From positions 1 to 49,878 of the forward strand of contig JACQFL010000029.1 of assembly GCA_016200085.1 (NCBI GenBank): a stretch of DNA of 49,878 nt. Direction: 5' to 3'. The stretch comes from Candidatus Rokuibacteriota bacterium (GTDB taxonomy: Bacteria > Methylomirabilota > Methylomirabilia > Rokubacteriales > CSP1-6). A program made the translations under genes and the position numbers. Shown piece by piece: positions 1-8,745 of the stretch. The notes beneath the pieces are model-generated. The model saw only the letters and a list, made by a program, of their open reading frames with translations. It was not told the origin of the DNA and searched no databases. The stretch's first letter is position 1. Each line of letters starts with the position of its first letter.

Positions 1-18
1 CAGCTGAGCTACGGGCGC
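1..18 (-). tRNA. 5' end of a tRNA gene, probably tRNA-Arg (partial)
   Basis: Read on the minus strand from position 18 to the edge, the bases give a 7-nt acceptor arm half (GCGCCCG), the invariant T8-A9 pair, a D-stem GCTC and the start of the D-loop AGCTG. This is the standard opening of a bacterial elongator tRNA and resembles the tRNA-Arg group. The anticodon lies outside the window, so the identity is inferred. A possible -10 box (TAGAGT, minus strand, 40-35) sits about 17 bases upstream of the mature end. Confidence 0.72.
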
Positions 19-182
19 GTCCGACGTCCGCCACACTCTACCGCGTCGGCGGCCGTCCGGAGTGGTGAGTTCACTTCGGTTGGCCTCCGGAGCAAGCGGA
101 TACACGGTGTCACCCGGTCCCCGTTCCTGCAGACCACCCGGCGTCGCGCCGGGCCGAGGCGCCGGAGAGGAGCGCGGCCCGG

Positions 183-191
183 TGCTATAGT
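183..191 (+). promoter_or_regulatory. Extended -10 promoter for the M20/sodC/sigma operon
   Basis: TG-C-TATAGT forms an extended -10 box about 48 bases before the first start codon. No good -35 is visible 16-18 bases upstream, as is usual for extended -10 promoters. The hexamer TATAGT is the same one used by the two strong promoters at 12809 and 40501. A ribosome binding site AGGAGAG follows about 8 bases before the ATG at 240. The rest of 19-239 shows no gene. Confidence 0.45.
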
Positions 192-239
192 GAGGCCGCC
201 CGGACGCCGGAGACACCACCTCCATAGGAGAGACCCGAC

Positions 240-1412
240 ATGAGCGCCGTGAAGGATGCCATCGCCAGGGCCGTGGACACCCTCGGGGACGACCTCGAGC
301 GGCTGTCGCGTCAGATCCACGACACCCCCGAGCTCGGCTACCAGGAGGTCAAGGCCGCCGGCTGGCTCTGCGAGTTCCTCACCGCGCAAGGCTTCAAGGT
401 CGAGCGCGGGATCGCCGGCGTCGAGACCGCGTTCCGCGCGACGATCGAGACGGGCGGGGGGCCCACCGTCGCCATCCTGTGCGAGTACGACGCCCTGCCC
501 GCCATCGGGCACGCCTGCGGCCACAACGCCATCGCCACCGCCGGGGCGGGCGCGGGCGCCGCGCTCGCCGCCGTGCGGCGCGAGCTGCCGCAGGGCCGCG
601 TGCTCGTGATCGGCACGCCGGCCGAGGAGGGCGGCGGCGGCAAGGTCAAGCTCATCAAGGGCGGCGTGTTTCGCGAGGTCGACGCCGCCATGATGGTGCA
701 CGGCTGGGACAGGTGGATCGGCCATCAAGACCTGCTCGGCATCGTGCGCGTCGGCTTCGAGTTCACCGGCCGGGCCGCCCACGCCTCGGCCGATCCCTGG
801 GAAGGCGTCAACGCGCTCGACGCCGTCATCCAGACGTTCAACAACGTGAGCATGCTGCGCCAGCAGGTGCGTCCCGACGCGCGCATCCACGGGATCGTGA
901 CCAACGGCGGCGCGGCGCCCAACATCATCCCGGAGCACGCCTCGGCCCTGTTCTACGTGCGGGCGCCGCGCCTCGAGGAGATGTGGGCCCTCCACAAGCG
1001 GGTGGTCGCGTGCGCGGAAGGCGCGGCCCGGGCCACGGGGACCACGCTCAAGGTCGTGGACCACACCGACACCGCCTACGAGCCGATGAAGAAGAACGCG
1101 CCGCTCCTCGAGGCCTTCCGGGCCAACCTGACGCGCCTGGGGATCGCCGAGTCGCCGGAGATCACGGATCGGCTCGCCTCCTCCGACGTGGGCAACGTGA
1201 GCCAGGTGATCCCGACCATCCAGCCCCTGATGAAGATCGCCCCCGACGGCACCCCGATCCACTCCCGCGCCTTCGAGGCCGCCGCGGTCGCCCCGCTCGC
1301 CCGCGAGGGCACGCTGGCCGCCGCCAAGGTCATGGCCATGACCACGCTCGACCTCCTCGCCGACGCCGCGCTGCTCGACCGCTGCAAGCGCGCCTTCAAG
1401 GCAACCACGTGA
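240..1412 (+). CDS. M20 family metallo-amidohydrolase (AbgB/HipO-like), copy 1
   Basis: A 390-residue cytosolic zinc amidohydrolase of peptidase family M20, the group that hydrolyses N-acyl amino acids, hippurate or p-aminobenzoyl-glutamate. Metal ligands are visible in order: Cys93 and His95 in GHACGHN, the acidic pair Glu129-Glu130 in PAEEGGGG, His154 in MMVHGW, and a late His near 341 in PIHSRAF. There is no signal peptide. The start is an ATG with AGGAGAG upstream. The stop overlaps the GTG start of a close paralogue (GTGA), so the two are cotranscribed and may form a heterodimer or split substrate range. The true substrate cannot be read from sequence. Confidence 0.93.
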   Translation: MSAVKDAIARAVDTLGDDLERLSRQIHDTPELGYQEVKAAGWLCEFLTAQGFKVERGIAGVETAFRATIETGGGPTVAILCEYDALPAIGHACGHNAIATAGAGAGAALAAVRRELPQGRVLVIGTPAEEGGGGKVKLIKGGVFREVDAAMMVHGWDRWIGHQDLLGIVRVGFEFTGRAAHASADPWEGVNALDAVIQTFNNVSMLRQQVRPDARIHGIVTNGGAAPNIIPEHASALFYVRAPRLEEMWALHKRVVACAEGAARATGTTLKVVDHTDTAYEPMKKNAPLLEAFRANLTRLGIAESPEITDRLASSDVGNVSQVIPTIQPLMKIAPDGTPIHSRAFEAAAVAPLAREGTLAAAKVMAMTTLDLLADAALLDRCKRAFKATT

Positions 1413-2593
1413 GCGCCGCCGGGCCCGTCAAGCCCAGGATCGTCGCCGCCGTCGACGGGCTGGCCGACGACCTCGAGAGCCTCTCGCACCGGATCCACGA
1501 CCATCCGGAGCTGGCGTTCAAGGAGGAGCAGGCCCACGGCTGGCTGACCGCCTTCCTCGAGAAGCACGGGGCGAAGGTCGAGCGCGGCGTGGGCGGCCTG
1601 CCCACCGCGTTTCGCGCGAGCATCGAGGGCGTGACGCCGGGACCCACGATCGCCATCCTGGCCGAGTACGACGCGCTGCCCGGCATCGGCCACGCCTGCG
1701 GGCACAACGTCATCGCCACCGCCGGCGTGGGCGCCGGCGCCGCGCTGGCCACCGCGTTCGGCACGCTGCCCTTCGCCGGCCGCGTGCAGGTCATCGGCAC
1801 GCCCGCCGAGGAGGGCGGCGCGGGCAAGGTCAAGCTCATGGACGCCGGCGTCTTCGCGGGCGTGGACGCCGCCATGATGATCCACGGCCGGTGCGGCACG
1901 CTCGTCTGGCGGCCGAGCCTGGGGATCATCAAGGTCAAGGCCGAGTTCCACGGCAAGGCGACGCACGCGTCCTCGTGGCCCTGGCGGGGTGTCAACGCGC
2001 TGAACGCCGTCATCCAGCTGTTCGTCGCGCTCGACCAGATGCGCCAGCAGCTCCGGCCCGACGCGCGCGTGCACGGCGTCATCACCAGCGGCGGGGCCCA
2101 GCCCAACATCATTCCCGAGTACACGAGCGCGGAGTTCTACCTGCGTGCGCTCAGCGGGGACTATTGCCACGAGCTGCTGCGCCGTTTCCGTGCCTGCGCC
2201 GAGGGCGCGGCGACTGCCACCGGGTGCACGACGACGGTGACGGCGGATCCCACCATCCACGAGCCGCTCAAGCCGAACGCGACGATGGCGGGCCTCTTCG
2301 CGAAGAACCTCGCGTTCATCGACTTCCCCGAGGACCCGGACGACGGCGAGGCCGGCTACGGCTCCACCGACTGCGGCAACGTGAGCCAGGCGATCCCCAC
2401 CATCCACCCCTACATCCGGATCTCGCCGGACGGGATCCCCGGCCACTCGCGGGAGTTCGCCGAGTGGGCCCGCTCGCCGCTCGCGCGCGCCGGCATGATC
2501 GCCGGGGCCAAGGCCCTGGCGCTCACCGCCGTGGACCTGCTCGCCTCGCCCGAGTCGCTGGCGGGGGCCAGGGACGACTTCACGCGCGCATGA
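1409..2593 (+). CDS. M20 family metallo-amidohydrolase, copy 2
   Basis: A tandem paralogue of the preceding gene, 394 residues from a GTG start that overlaps the upstream stop by 4 bases. It keeps the same metal-binding set: GHACGHN, PAEEGGAG, MMIHGR and a late PGHSREF histidine, so it should be active. It differs from copy 1 by a longer C-terminal half, including an acidic insert PEDPDDGEAG before the glycine-rich segment that ends in CGNVSQ. An alternative upstream reading extends far into copy 1 and is rejected, because similarity between the two copies begins at this start. The stop overlaps the ATG of sodC (ATGA). Substrate unknown; peptidase M20 amidase chemistry is well supported. Confidence 0.92.
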   Translation: MSAAGPVKPRIVAAVDGLADDLESLSHRIHDHPELAFKEEQAHGWLTAFLEKHGAKVERGVGGLPTAFRASIEGVTPGPTIAILAEYDALPGIGHACGHNVIATAGVGAGAALATAFGTLPFAGRVQVIGTPAEEGGAGKVKLMDAGVFAGVDAAMMIHGRCGTLVWRPSLGIIKVKAEFHGKATHASSWPWRGVNALNAVIQLFVALDQMRQQLRPDARVHGVITSGGAQPNIIPEYTSAEFYLRALSGDYCHELLRRFRACAEGAATATGCTTTVTADPTIHEPLKPNATMAGLFAKNLAFIDFPEDPDDGEAGYGSTDCGNVSQAIPTIHPYIRISPDGIPGHSREFAEWARSPLARAGMIAGAKALALTAVDLLASPESLAGARDDFTRA

Positions 2594-3126
2594 CGCGCGT
2601 GGCCGTCGTGCTCGGCCTGGCTGCCGCCGGCTGCTCGCTGCCGCCCACGCGGCCGGTGACCGACAACATCGCGACGGCCGAGCTCCGGACCCCCGCCGGC
2701 GAGGCGGTGGGCGCCGCGGTCCTGACCGATCTCGGCGACGGGGTGCGCGTGGTGCTGGAGACGAAGGCCATGCCTCCGGGGGCCCACGCCGTCCACGTGC
2801 ACGAGACCGGCACGTGCGATCCGCCGGACTTCACGACCGCGGGCGGACATTTCAATCCGGACAGGAAGCAGCACGGCCTGCTGAACCCCGCGGGACCGCA
2901 CGCGGGTGACCTGCCCAACATCACGATCGCCGCCGACGGAACCGGCCGGCTCGAGTCGTTCACGAAGCGGCTGACGGTGGGGCCCGGGGCGACGAGCCTG
3001 TTCGACGCCGACGGCAGCGCCCTCGTCGTGCACGCGCAGCCCGACGACTTCACAACCGACCCGACGGGCAACAGCGGCGCGCGCCTGGCCTGCGGCGTGA
3101 TCGTCAAGGCCCAGCCCGGCGCCTAG
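2590..3126 (+). CDS. sodC: Cu/Zn superoxide dismutase family lipoprotein
   Basis: 178 residues. A very short lipoprotein signal ends in the lipobox LAAAGC (Cys15), so the protein should be anchored in the periplasm-facing membrane. The Cu/Zn-SOD signatures are all present: the HVH copper motif in HAVHVHETGTC, the bridging and zinc ligands in GGHFNP and GPHAGDLPN, the second copper histidine in ALVVHAQPDDF, and the disulfide partner in ARLACGVI. Dismutation of superoxide in the envelope is the expected role. The start overlaps the previous stop (ATGA). The stop is TAG, and the next gene lies in the same reading frame just downstream, which is unusual (see findings). Confidence 0.93.
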   Translation: MTRVAVVLGLAAAGCSLPPTRPVTDNIATAELRTPAGEAVGAAVLTDLGDGVRVVLETKAMPPGAHAVHVHETGTCDPPDFTTAGGHFNPDRKQHGLLNPAGPHAGDLPNITIAADGTGRLESFTKRLTVGPGATSLFDADGSALVVHAQPDDFTTDPTGNSGARLACGVIVKAQPGA

Positions 3127-3153
3127 AAACCCGTCGCGGCCCCCCTCGACGAC

Positions 3154-3690
3154 ATAGACGACCGCGATCTCCTCGAGGCCCTCCGCCGGGGCGACGAGCG
3201 CGCCTTCGAGCGCCTCGTCGTCCAGCACCAGCACCGCGTCTTCGCCGTGGCCCTCCGGATGCTCGGCGCGCGCGCCGAGGCCGAGGAGATCGCCCAGGAG
3301 GTCTTCCTGCGCGTCCACCGCGCCGTGGCTGCGTTCCGCGGCGAGGCCGCGCTGTCGACCTGGCTCTACGCGATCACCTCACGCCTCTGCCTGAACCGGC
3401 TGCAGGCCCCCGACCGCCGCCGGCGGGCCGAGGCCGCGCTGGACATGGTCGCCGATCCCGCCCCCGGCCCGGGCGCCGAGCTCGAGGCGGCCGAGCGCGA
3501 GGCCGCGCTCCAGCGCGCGATCGGCGCTCTCGACGAGCAGGCGCGTATCGTGGTGGTGCTGCGCGACGTGCAGGGCCTGAGCTACGAGGAGATCGCGGCG
3601 GCGCTCGAGCTGCCCGTCGGGACCGTGCGCTCGCGGCTGCACCGCGCGCGCCTGGCGCTCAAGGAGCGCCTGCGGCCGCTGCTCGGCTGA
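3154..3690 (+). CDS. ECF (sigma-70 family) RNA polymerase sigma factor, start codon abnormal
   Basis: About 178 residues with a complete ECF sigma layout: region 2 begins DDRDLLEALRRGDERAFERL and runs through LGARAEAEEIAQEVFLRVHR; region 4 holds LSYEEIAAALELPVGTVRSR with its helix-turn-helix. Region 2 clearly starts near 3157, yet no ATG, GTG or TTG exists in frame between the sodC stop (3124) and the GTG at 3247, which would cut away half of region 2. The only start-like codon is ATA at 3154. I therefore propose an ATA start, an ATG-to-ATA mutation, or read-through from sodC. The 3' end overlaps the convergent DinB-like gene by 32 bases. Confidence 0.8.
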   Translation: MDDRDLLEALRRGDERAFERLVVQHQHRVFAVALRMLGARAEAEEIAQEVFLRVHRAVAAFRGEAALSTWLYAITSRLCLNRLQAPDRRRRAEAALDMVADPAPGPGAELEAAEREAALQRAIGALDEQARIVVVLRDVQGLSYEEIAAALELPVGTVRSRLHRARLALKERLRPLLG

Positions 3691-4270
3691 CGTCGACCCC
3701 CAGGGCGGCGGCAACCTTCTTCGCCTGGTTGAGGTGGTCGAGGGCGTGCAGCCGGATCACGATGACGTAGGCCTTCCAGTCGAGCTCCTCGATCCACTCC
3801 AGCGGCGGCCCGCCCTCGACGTTGGCCACCATGACGAGCGGCGCCCGGGCCTCGGTCGCGAAGTCCGCGGGGACCGCGGCGAGCGCCTCGCGGATGTCGC
3901 CGTGACAGCGCCCCAGGTCGCGCAGGAGCCACGGCCACGGCCGGGTCAGTGGCGCGACGGACTGCAATCCGGCCGGGATCGGCCCGCGCGGCGGGCGCAC
4001 GCCCGCCAGCAGGCACCGGAGCTCGTCGAGGGTCGGACGGTGCGTCTCGAGCAGATGGTCGGCGATCTCCGCCAGCGACCACTCGTCGGGCCACGCGCGG
4101 CGGGTGACCAGCGCGGCCGGCACGGAGTCGAGGAACGCCTCGAGAGCCGCGAGCCCGGCATCGATGCGCTCGCGGAGCTGGCCGACCGTCGCCCGCGTGC
4201 CCCGCAACGCGAGGTACTGGCGCGCCTTGTCCTTCGCCGCCGCCTCGCGGGCCGCCGCCTCCGCGCTCAC
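3659..4270 (-). CDS. DinB-like four-helix domain protein
   Basis: 203 residues from a GTG that overlaps the previous stop (GTGA). The helical segment EWSLAEIADHLLETHRPTLDEL and the C-terminal HALDHLNQAKKVAA match the DinB/YfiT superfamily pattern, where three histidines bind a metal between four helices. Some members are thiol-dependent S-transferases (bacillithiol or mycothiol type), but most are uncharacterised. It is cytosolic, with an alanine- and lysine-rich N-terminal helix. It sits downstream of a small unknown protein and thyX in a tightly overlapping trio. Catalytic function not assignable. Confidence 0.75.
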   Translation of the reverse strand: MSAEAAAREAAAKDKARQYLALRGTRATVGQLRERIDAGLAALEAFLDSVPAALVTRRAWPDEWSLAEIADHLLETHRPTLDELRCLLAGVRPPRGPIPAGLQSVAPLTRPWPWLLRDLGRCHGDIREALAAVPADFATEARAPLVMVANVEGGPPLEWIEELDWKAYVIVIRLHALDHLNQAKKVAAALGVDVSRAAAAGAP

Positions 4271-4626
4271 GGCTGGCTCTTGCCCGGGGCCGGGTCCGGC
4301 ATCGCGCGCGCCAGCGCGTCGCGCACGTCGTTGCGGTCGAGGACCTCGATGTACACGATCTCCTTGCCCACCACGTCGAGGATCAGCGACGGGCTCAGCA
4401 TGAAGTTCCGGTGGTCCGGGCCCCACGAGCCGTCCGGCGGCGGCGCAGTGTAGAACGAGCCGCAGAGATCGCTGCCGCAGCGGCAGCGCTTGACGACGCG
4501 GAGCCCCTCGACGGTGTCGGCGAGCGCGCGGAGCCCCCGCCGTGCCAGCAGCGTGCGGAGCTCCTTGGCCAGGGCGGGCAGCAGATCGGCCAGGCGCGGC
4601 GCCTCGGCGGCCGGGGTCGCGCTCAT
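4267..4626 (-). CDS. Small hypothetical protein with CRC-x4-C cysteine cluster
   Basis: 119 residues, ATG start inside an ATGA overlap with the end of thyX, stop overlapping the DinB-like start. The middle has CRCGSDLC, a possible metal or redox site, followed by an FYTAPPP segment and a hydrophobic ILDVVGKEIVYIEVLDR strand that looks like the core of a small alpha/beta fold. No signal peptide or membrane segment. I do not recognise a family. Its position within four-base overlaps on both sides shows it is translated with thyX and the DinB-like gene. Confidence 0.7.
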   Translation of the reverse strand: MSATPAAEAPRLADLLPALAKELRTLLARRGLRALADTVEGLRVVKRCRCGSDLCGSFYTAPPPDGSWGPDHRNFMLSPSLILDVVGKEIVYIEVLDRNDVRDALARAMPDPAPGKSQP

Positions 4627-6278
4627 CGCCCCGTCGAAGGCGGGATGGGAATCGATCCCGTCGCCGGCGGGGCGGCGGGCGAGGCGCCTCGCCGCCGCTC
4701 GGCCGCGCGCTCCGCCTCGAGCCGCTCCAGCGCCACCTCCGAATGGTCGGCGAAGCCCATCGCCGCTGCGATCGCCCGGTGGCCGGCCTGCGCGGCGATG
4801 AGCCGGTGCATGGCCTGACAGACCCGGCGATACGAGGGATGGCCCTGGGGCGCCGTGCGCAGCTCGATGACGTGCATGGCCTCGCGCGCGTTCATGTCCA
4901 TGTAGAAGCGCACGCGGTAGGCCATGGCGACGGCGTACGGGGCGACCTCGGCGAGCCCGGCGCCTGCGATCGCGTCGTGCAGCGCCGCCGCGTCGTCCAT
5001 GACCCGCCGCCAGTCCTCCCCCGCCCCGGCCTCGAGCACCGCCTCGGGCACGACGTACCCGTGCCGCGGCGACAGCCGCTGCCATTCCAGGGAGAGCAGC
5101 CGGTGACGCTGCAGGTCGCGGAACGCCCCGTAGTCGGTGAGCACGTCGAACCGGTACGCGGTCCGCTCGAGCGCGCGGCCGGGCCGATGCCGGCGGTTGC
5201 CGCGCCGCCCCACGTAGGCGCGCAGGACCTGCGCGCGCTCCTCGGCGGTCATGGCGGCGGCGCGCGCCAGGAGCTGGTCGTCGGGCAGCGCCGAGGCGGC
5301 GTAGAGCGCGGCGGCGACGACCTTGATCTCTCCCTCGGGGTCGAAATCGGTGAGGGTCACCTCGTCGCGGTGCTCGGGCTTGTCGTCGGCGAGCAGGCGC
5401 GCGGCGAGGGCGCCCACGGCCGCGCGGGTGTCGGCGAGGTACCTGGACCAGGCGCCGCCGCGATCCGGCACGTCGACGCGGCGGAGGAAGGCGGGGATGA
5501 CCCGGCGCAGCTCGACGAGCATGAGGTCCGCGTACGCGCGCGCCTCCGCGAGCGGGTGGGCGCGCATGCGCAGCAGGAGCTGCTCGTACGCCTGGCCGGT
5601 GGCGTAGATCCCGACGTTCGAGACGGTCGCCGCGGGCAGCATCCCCCGCAGGGTGTCGAGGGCCTTGGCGCGGATGCTCATGCGGTGGACGGGTTCGGAA
5701 TCGCCCGCGGCGGGCGGGAAGCGGGCGGCGTAGAACTCGCGCATCCGCGGCAGCCACGCCGCGTACGTGTCGAACGCGCGATCGAGGGTGGCCACGTAGC
5801 GCTCGCGCAGCGCGTCCGTCAGCTCGTCGGGGACGTGGTAGCGGTACCGCCCGCCGGGCCGGTCGTCGTAGGGGATGTAGCGCGTGGACTGCTCGAGGTA
5901 GGCCATGAGCCGGCCCCACTCGAGGACCTTGGTCAGCACGTTCGAGGCCCCCTCGCACGCGAGGTGGACCCCGCCGAGCTGCGCGACCGAATCGTCGCCG
6001 TACTCGACGAAGACCCGCTCGTAGAGCGCCTCGGCGCGCTGGGTGGCGATCTCACCCGGCGCCCACGTCGTGCCCCTGGCCACCGCGGCCTCGAGGCCGC
6101 CTTTCACGAACTCGTCGAGGAAGAGGCGGCGGAGGGACTTGGGCGAGCGCGAGTAGCGCGCGAACAGCGCGCCCTTGACGACCTCGGGGAGGTTCACGAG
6201 CGCGAAGACGGGGCCGTCGAGGTTCGTGAAGTACGGGGCGAGGGCCGCCCGCTCCTCTCCCGTGAAGGCCTCGCTCAC
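4623..6278 (-). CDS. thyX: FAD-dependent thymidylate synthase ThyX, long double-domain form
   Basis: 551 residues, about twice the usual ThyX length of roughly 220-270. The protein contains two ThyX-like halves. The N-terminal half has EWGRLMAYLEQSTRYIPYD, where the STRY end of the ThyX motif is kept but the RHR start is EWGR. The C-terminal half has DLQRHRLLSLEWQRLSPRHG, where RHR is kept but the end is altered. ThyX makes dTMP from dUMP using methylene-tetrahydrofolate and FADH2. Start is GTG at 6278, with only 19 bases to the cupin gene. Whether the split motif gives full activity is uncertain; the family assignment is firm. Confidence 0.85.
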   Translation of the reverse strand: MSEAFTGEERAALAPYFTNLDGPVFALVNLPEVVKGALFARYSRSPKSLRRLFLDEFVKGGLEAAVARGTTWAPGEIATQRAEALYERVFVEYGDDSVAQLGGVHLACEGASNVLTKVLEWGRLMAYLEQSTRYIPYDDRPGGRYRYHVPDELTDALRERYVATLDRAFDTYAAWLPRMREFYAARFPPAAGDSEPVHRMSIRAKALDTLRGMLPAATVSNVGIYATGQAYEQLLLRMRAHPLAEARAYADLMLVELRRVIPAFLRRVDVPDRGGAWSRYLADTRAAVGALAARLLADDKPEHRDEVTLTDFDPEGEIKVVAAALYAASALPDDQLLARAAAMTAEERAQVLRAYVGRRGNRRHRPGRALERTAYRFDVLTDYGAFRDLQRHRLLSLEWQRLSPRHGYVVPEAVLEAGAGEDWRRVMDDAAALHDAIAGAGLAEVAPYAVAMAYRVRFYMDMNAREAMHVIELRTAPQGHPSYRRVCQAMHRLIAAQAGHRAIAAAMGFADHSEVALERLEAERAAERRRGASPAAPPATGSIPIPPSTGR

Positions 6279-6297
6279 GCCGACGATCTTACCGCGA

Positions 6298-6663
6298 TCA
6301 GCCCCGGCGCATGTACGCGGGGATCTCCCCCGTCAGGAAGTCCTCGCGCGGCGGCGCGAAGACGTCGAGGACCTGGCTGTCCTCCGGGAACCACGCCTCG
6401 TGCTCGACGCCGCCGGGGATGACCCCGAGGTCGCCGGCGCGGCACGTGCGCTTCTCGTTCCCCAGCCGGAACTCCATGGTGCCCGAGACCACCCAGAACA
6501 CCTGCTCGTGGGGATGCGAGTGGGCGGCGGCGTGCACGCCCGCCTTCATCGACCACCAGACGAACATCTCCTTGTCGCCGGTGAGGATGCGGCGCGAGAT
6601 CTTGTCGGTGACCTTCTGCTCCGGGAGATCCTTGAGCGCGTGGTAGCCGTTCATCGAGGGCAT
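6298..6663 (-). CDS. Single-domain cupin protein
   Basis: 121 residues. The two cupin motifs are complete: motif 1 [19 protein letters not shown] supplies two His and one Glu, and motif 2 [18 protein letters not shown] supplies the final His, so a metal-binding beta barrel is expected. No signal peptide. The start is ATG preceded by a strong AAGGAGG site at about 7 bases. Small cupins of this kind are isomerases, dioxygenases or small-molecule sensors; the substrate is unknown. It lies just upstream of thyX but is probably a separate activity. Confidence 0.88.
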   Translation of the reverse strand: MPSMNGYHALKDLPEQKVTDKISRRILTGDKEMFVWWSMKAGVHAAAHSHPHEQVFWVVSGTMEFRLGNEKRTCRAGDLGVIPGGVEHEAWFPEDSQVLDVFAPPREDFLTGEIPAYMRRG

Positions 6664-6733
6664 GGGCGCCTCCTTCGTGGGTGGCCCACGGTACCGAGGG
6701 AGCCGGCGCGCTGTCAACCGGTCCCGCGCGGCG

Positions 6734-8662
6734 CTACGGGCCGTCGGGCAGCGCGCAGCGGAAGCCGACGTTGTTGAAGGGGGTCTCGGGGGGACGGTGA
6801 TGCCGCGCCGTCGCCCGGACGCTCGCGAGGTCGCGCTCCCACCACGAGCCGCCGCGCATGACCTTCTCGGCGCCGCTCGACGGGCCACGCGGGTTCGTGG
6901 GCGCCGGCTCGCCCTGGTACGCGGCGGGATCGTACCAGTCCTGGACCCACTCCCACACGTTCCCGGCGAGATCGTGCACGCCGTAGGGGCTTGCCCCCGC
7001 GGGGTACCGCCCGACGTCGATGGGATGCGGCTTGATGACCTGCGCCGGCACCTCGCCCGCCACGGCGTTGCCCCACGGATAGGTCCGGCCGTCCGTGCCG
7101 CGCGCGGCCTTCTCCCACTCGGCCTCGGTGGGCAGCCGCTTGCCGGCCCAGCGGCAGTACTCGACGGCGTCCGTCCACGTGACGCCGACCACCGGCTGGT
7201 TGGGGCCGATGAAGCGCGGATCGCGCTTCATCGACGGCGCACGATAGCCCACCGCGTCGCGAAACGCTTTGTACCGTGCGTTCGTGACCTCGAACTGGTC
7301 GATCCAGAACGTCCCGACCGTCACCACCCGCTGCGGCTTCTCGGCCGGCTCCGCGCTGCGATCGGCGGCGTCGGCGCCCATGAGGAACGGCCCGCCGGGA
7401 ATCCTCACCATGCCCGCCCCGTCGCGGCCGAGTGGCTTGACGGCGGGCGGCGACGTCGCGGTGGAGGGCGGCGGCAGCGCGGCCTGGCGCACGGGCTGGA
7501 TGTCGATGACCGTCTCGGTCTTGCCCTGGGGGGCGATGCGGACGTCATCCTGCCAGTCGCGGTACCCCGGCTTGCGGCCGACGAGCCGGTACGTGCCGGG
7601 GGCGAGGTTGGCGACGATCATCACCCGGTTCGCCGCGGTCTCGCCGAGCCGCGTCTCGTCCAGCCAGACCTCCACGCCGTCGACGCGCGCGCTGATGGCG
7701 AGCGAGCCGAGCTGCGGCCGCACCTCTTCGGTGACCTCCATCTTCGGCGTGGGGGGCGGCGGGGGCACGGCCGCCACCTTCGTGGCCGCCTTCGTGAAGA
7801 CGAACTGGCCATCGCCCTTGAGGTTGCCGAACTGAGGGACCTGGCGGCGATCGGACTCCGCGTACACCTTGTCCGTCACCCAGACGCCCAGCTCGCTCAG
7901 CGAGACCCACCCCTTGGCGCCGAATGCCGCCCCCGACAGCCCTCGCAGCAGCACGCTGGTGAACACGCCGTGTCCGTCCCGCTCCTGGGCCTGGTCCTCC
8001 TGCCGTCCGGCGGTGATGATCTGGATCGCCTTCTTCTTGACCATCTCCTCCAGCAGGTCGTCGCCGATCGCGCGGTTGGAGATACCGTAGCCCGAGTAGC
8101 ACGCGTCCATGATGTAGAGGATGTGCTTGGCCGGGATCCGATCGGACAGCCGCCCGAGGTCGGCCATGCTGATCGCGGTCGAGAAGAGCTTGCCGGGGTC
8201 GCCATCGGCCGGGATCAGGTACCCCTCCTCCTCACCGGAGACGCGCCGGTCGGTCTTGCCGTGCCCGGCGAAGAAGATCAGCACCCGGTCGTCGGCGCCG
8301 ACCTTGCTGCGCAGGTCATCGCCCAGGACCTCTTCGATGGTCTTCTTCGTCGCCCGTGCGTCGAGCAGCGTCACGATGCGGTCGCGACGGAAGCCCTGGG
8401 CGAGCAGCGCCGCCTCGACGGCCCGCGCGTCGTTCACGGCATAGCGGAGCTTCGGCACCTTCGCGTTCTGGTAGTCGTTGATCCCGATGATCACCGCCCA
8501 CGACTCGGCGTAGAAGCCCTTGACCGCCGCCCCTGGCCTGGGCGTGGCTCCGATGTCCCGCTGGGCGGCCGCGTTCCCCGCCGCGAGGACGAGGCCGCAC
8601 GCGAACGCCGCGACCACCGCGCGGATCAGGGTCCGGCGGCCGGTGACCCTGCTTTCACCCAT
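6734..8662 (-). CDS. Exported caspase-like (C14) protease with PEGA and FGE/SUMF1 domains
   Basis: 642 residues from an ATG with GGGAG five bases upstream; the 18 codons further upstream are rejected because they precede the signal peptide. A signal peptide ([24 protein letters not shown]) is followed by a C14 caspase domain at about 54-290 with the catalytic dyad His134 (FFAGHG) and Cys188 (MDACYSG). A PEGA domain lies at about 318-390 ([15 protein letters not shown]). A formylglycine-generating-enzyme-like domain fills 417-642 ([42 protein letters not shown]). FGE-like domains often bind ligands or modify partners rather than sulfatases. It is the last gene of the lpoB operon, 83 bases after the CsgG-like gene, and ends at TAG. 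Target unknown. Confidence 0.92.
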   Translation of the reverse strand: MGESRVTGRRTLIRAVVAAFACGLVLAAGNAAAQRDIGATPRPGAAVKGFYAESWAVIIGINDYQNAKVPKLRYAVNDARAVEAALLAQGFRRDRIVTLLDARATKKTIEEVLGDDLRSKVGADDRVLIFFAGHGKTDRRVSGEEEGYLIPADGDPGKLFSTAISMADLGRLSDRIPAKHILYIMDACYSGYGISNRAIGDDLLEEMVKKKAIQIITAGRQEDQAQERDGHGVFTSVLLRGLSGAAFGAKGWVSLSELGVWVTDKVYAESDRRQVPQFGNLKGDGQFVFTKAATKVAAVPPPPPTPKMEVTEEVRPQLGSLAISARVDGVEVWLDETRLGETAANRVMIVANLAPGTYRLVGRKPGYRDWQDDVRIAPQGKTETVIDIQPVRQAALPPPSTATSPPAVKPLGRDGAGMVRIPGGPFLMGADAADRSAEPAEKPQRVVTVGTFWIDQFEVTNARYKAFRDAVGYRAPSMKRDPRFIGPNQPVVGVTWTDAVEYCRWAGKRLPTEAEWEKAARGTDGRTYPWGNAVAGEVPAQVIKPHPIDVGRYPAGASPYGVHDLAGNVWEWVQDWYDPAAYQGEPAPTNPRGPSSGAEKVMRGGSWWERDLASVRATARHHRPPETPFNNVGFRCALPDGP

Positions 8663-8745
8663 AGCTCTCCCCTGGGCGGTTTGCGCGAGCGTAGCGCAGG
8701 GGGTATCGCGCGGCAACGCCTCTGCGCGGCGCCGCGGATCCGGCC

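Noticed and set aside
9..1262. Long open frame on the minus strand opposite the first M20 gene
   Set aside because: It is an Arg/Gly/His-rich antisense frame of a GC-rich coding gene, with no domain and no ribosome site. The plus-strand gene has clear motifs.
3734..4453. Plus-strand open frames opposite the DinB-like gene and the small hypothetical
   Set aside because: Low-complexity Arg/Pro-rich translations typical of antisense frames in high-GC DNA; the minus-strand genes have 4-base overlaps and motifs.
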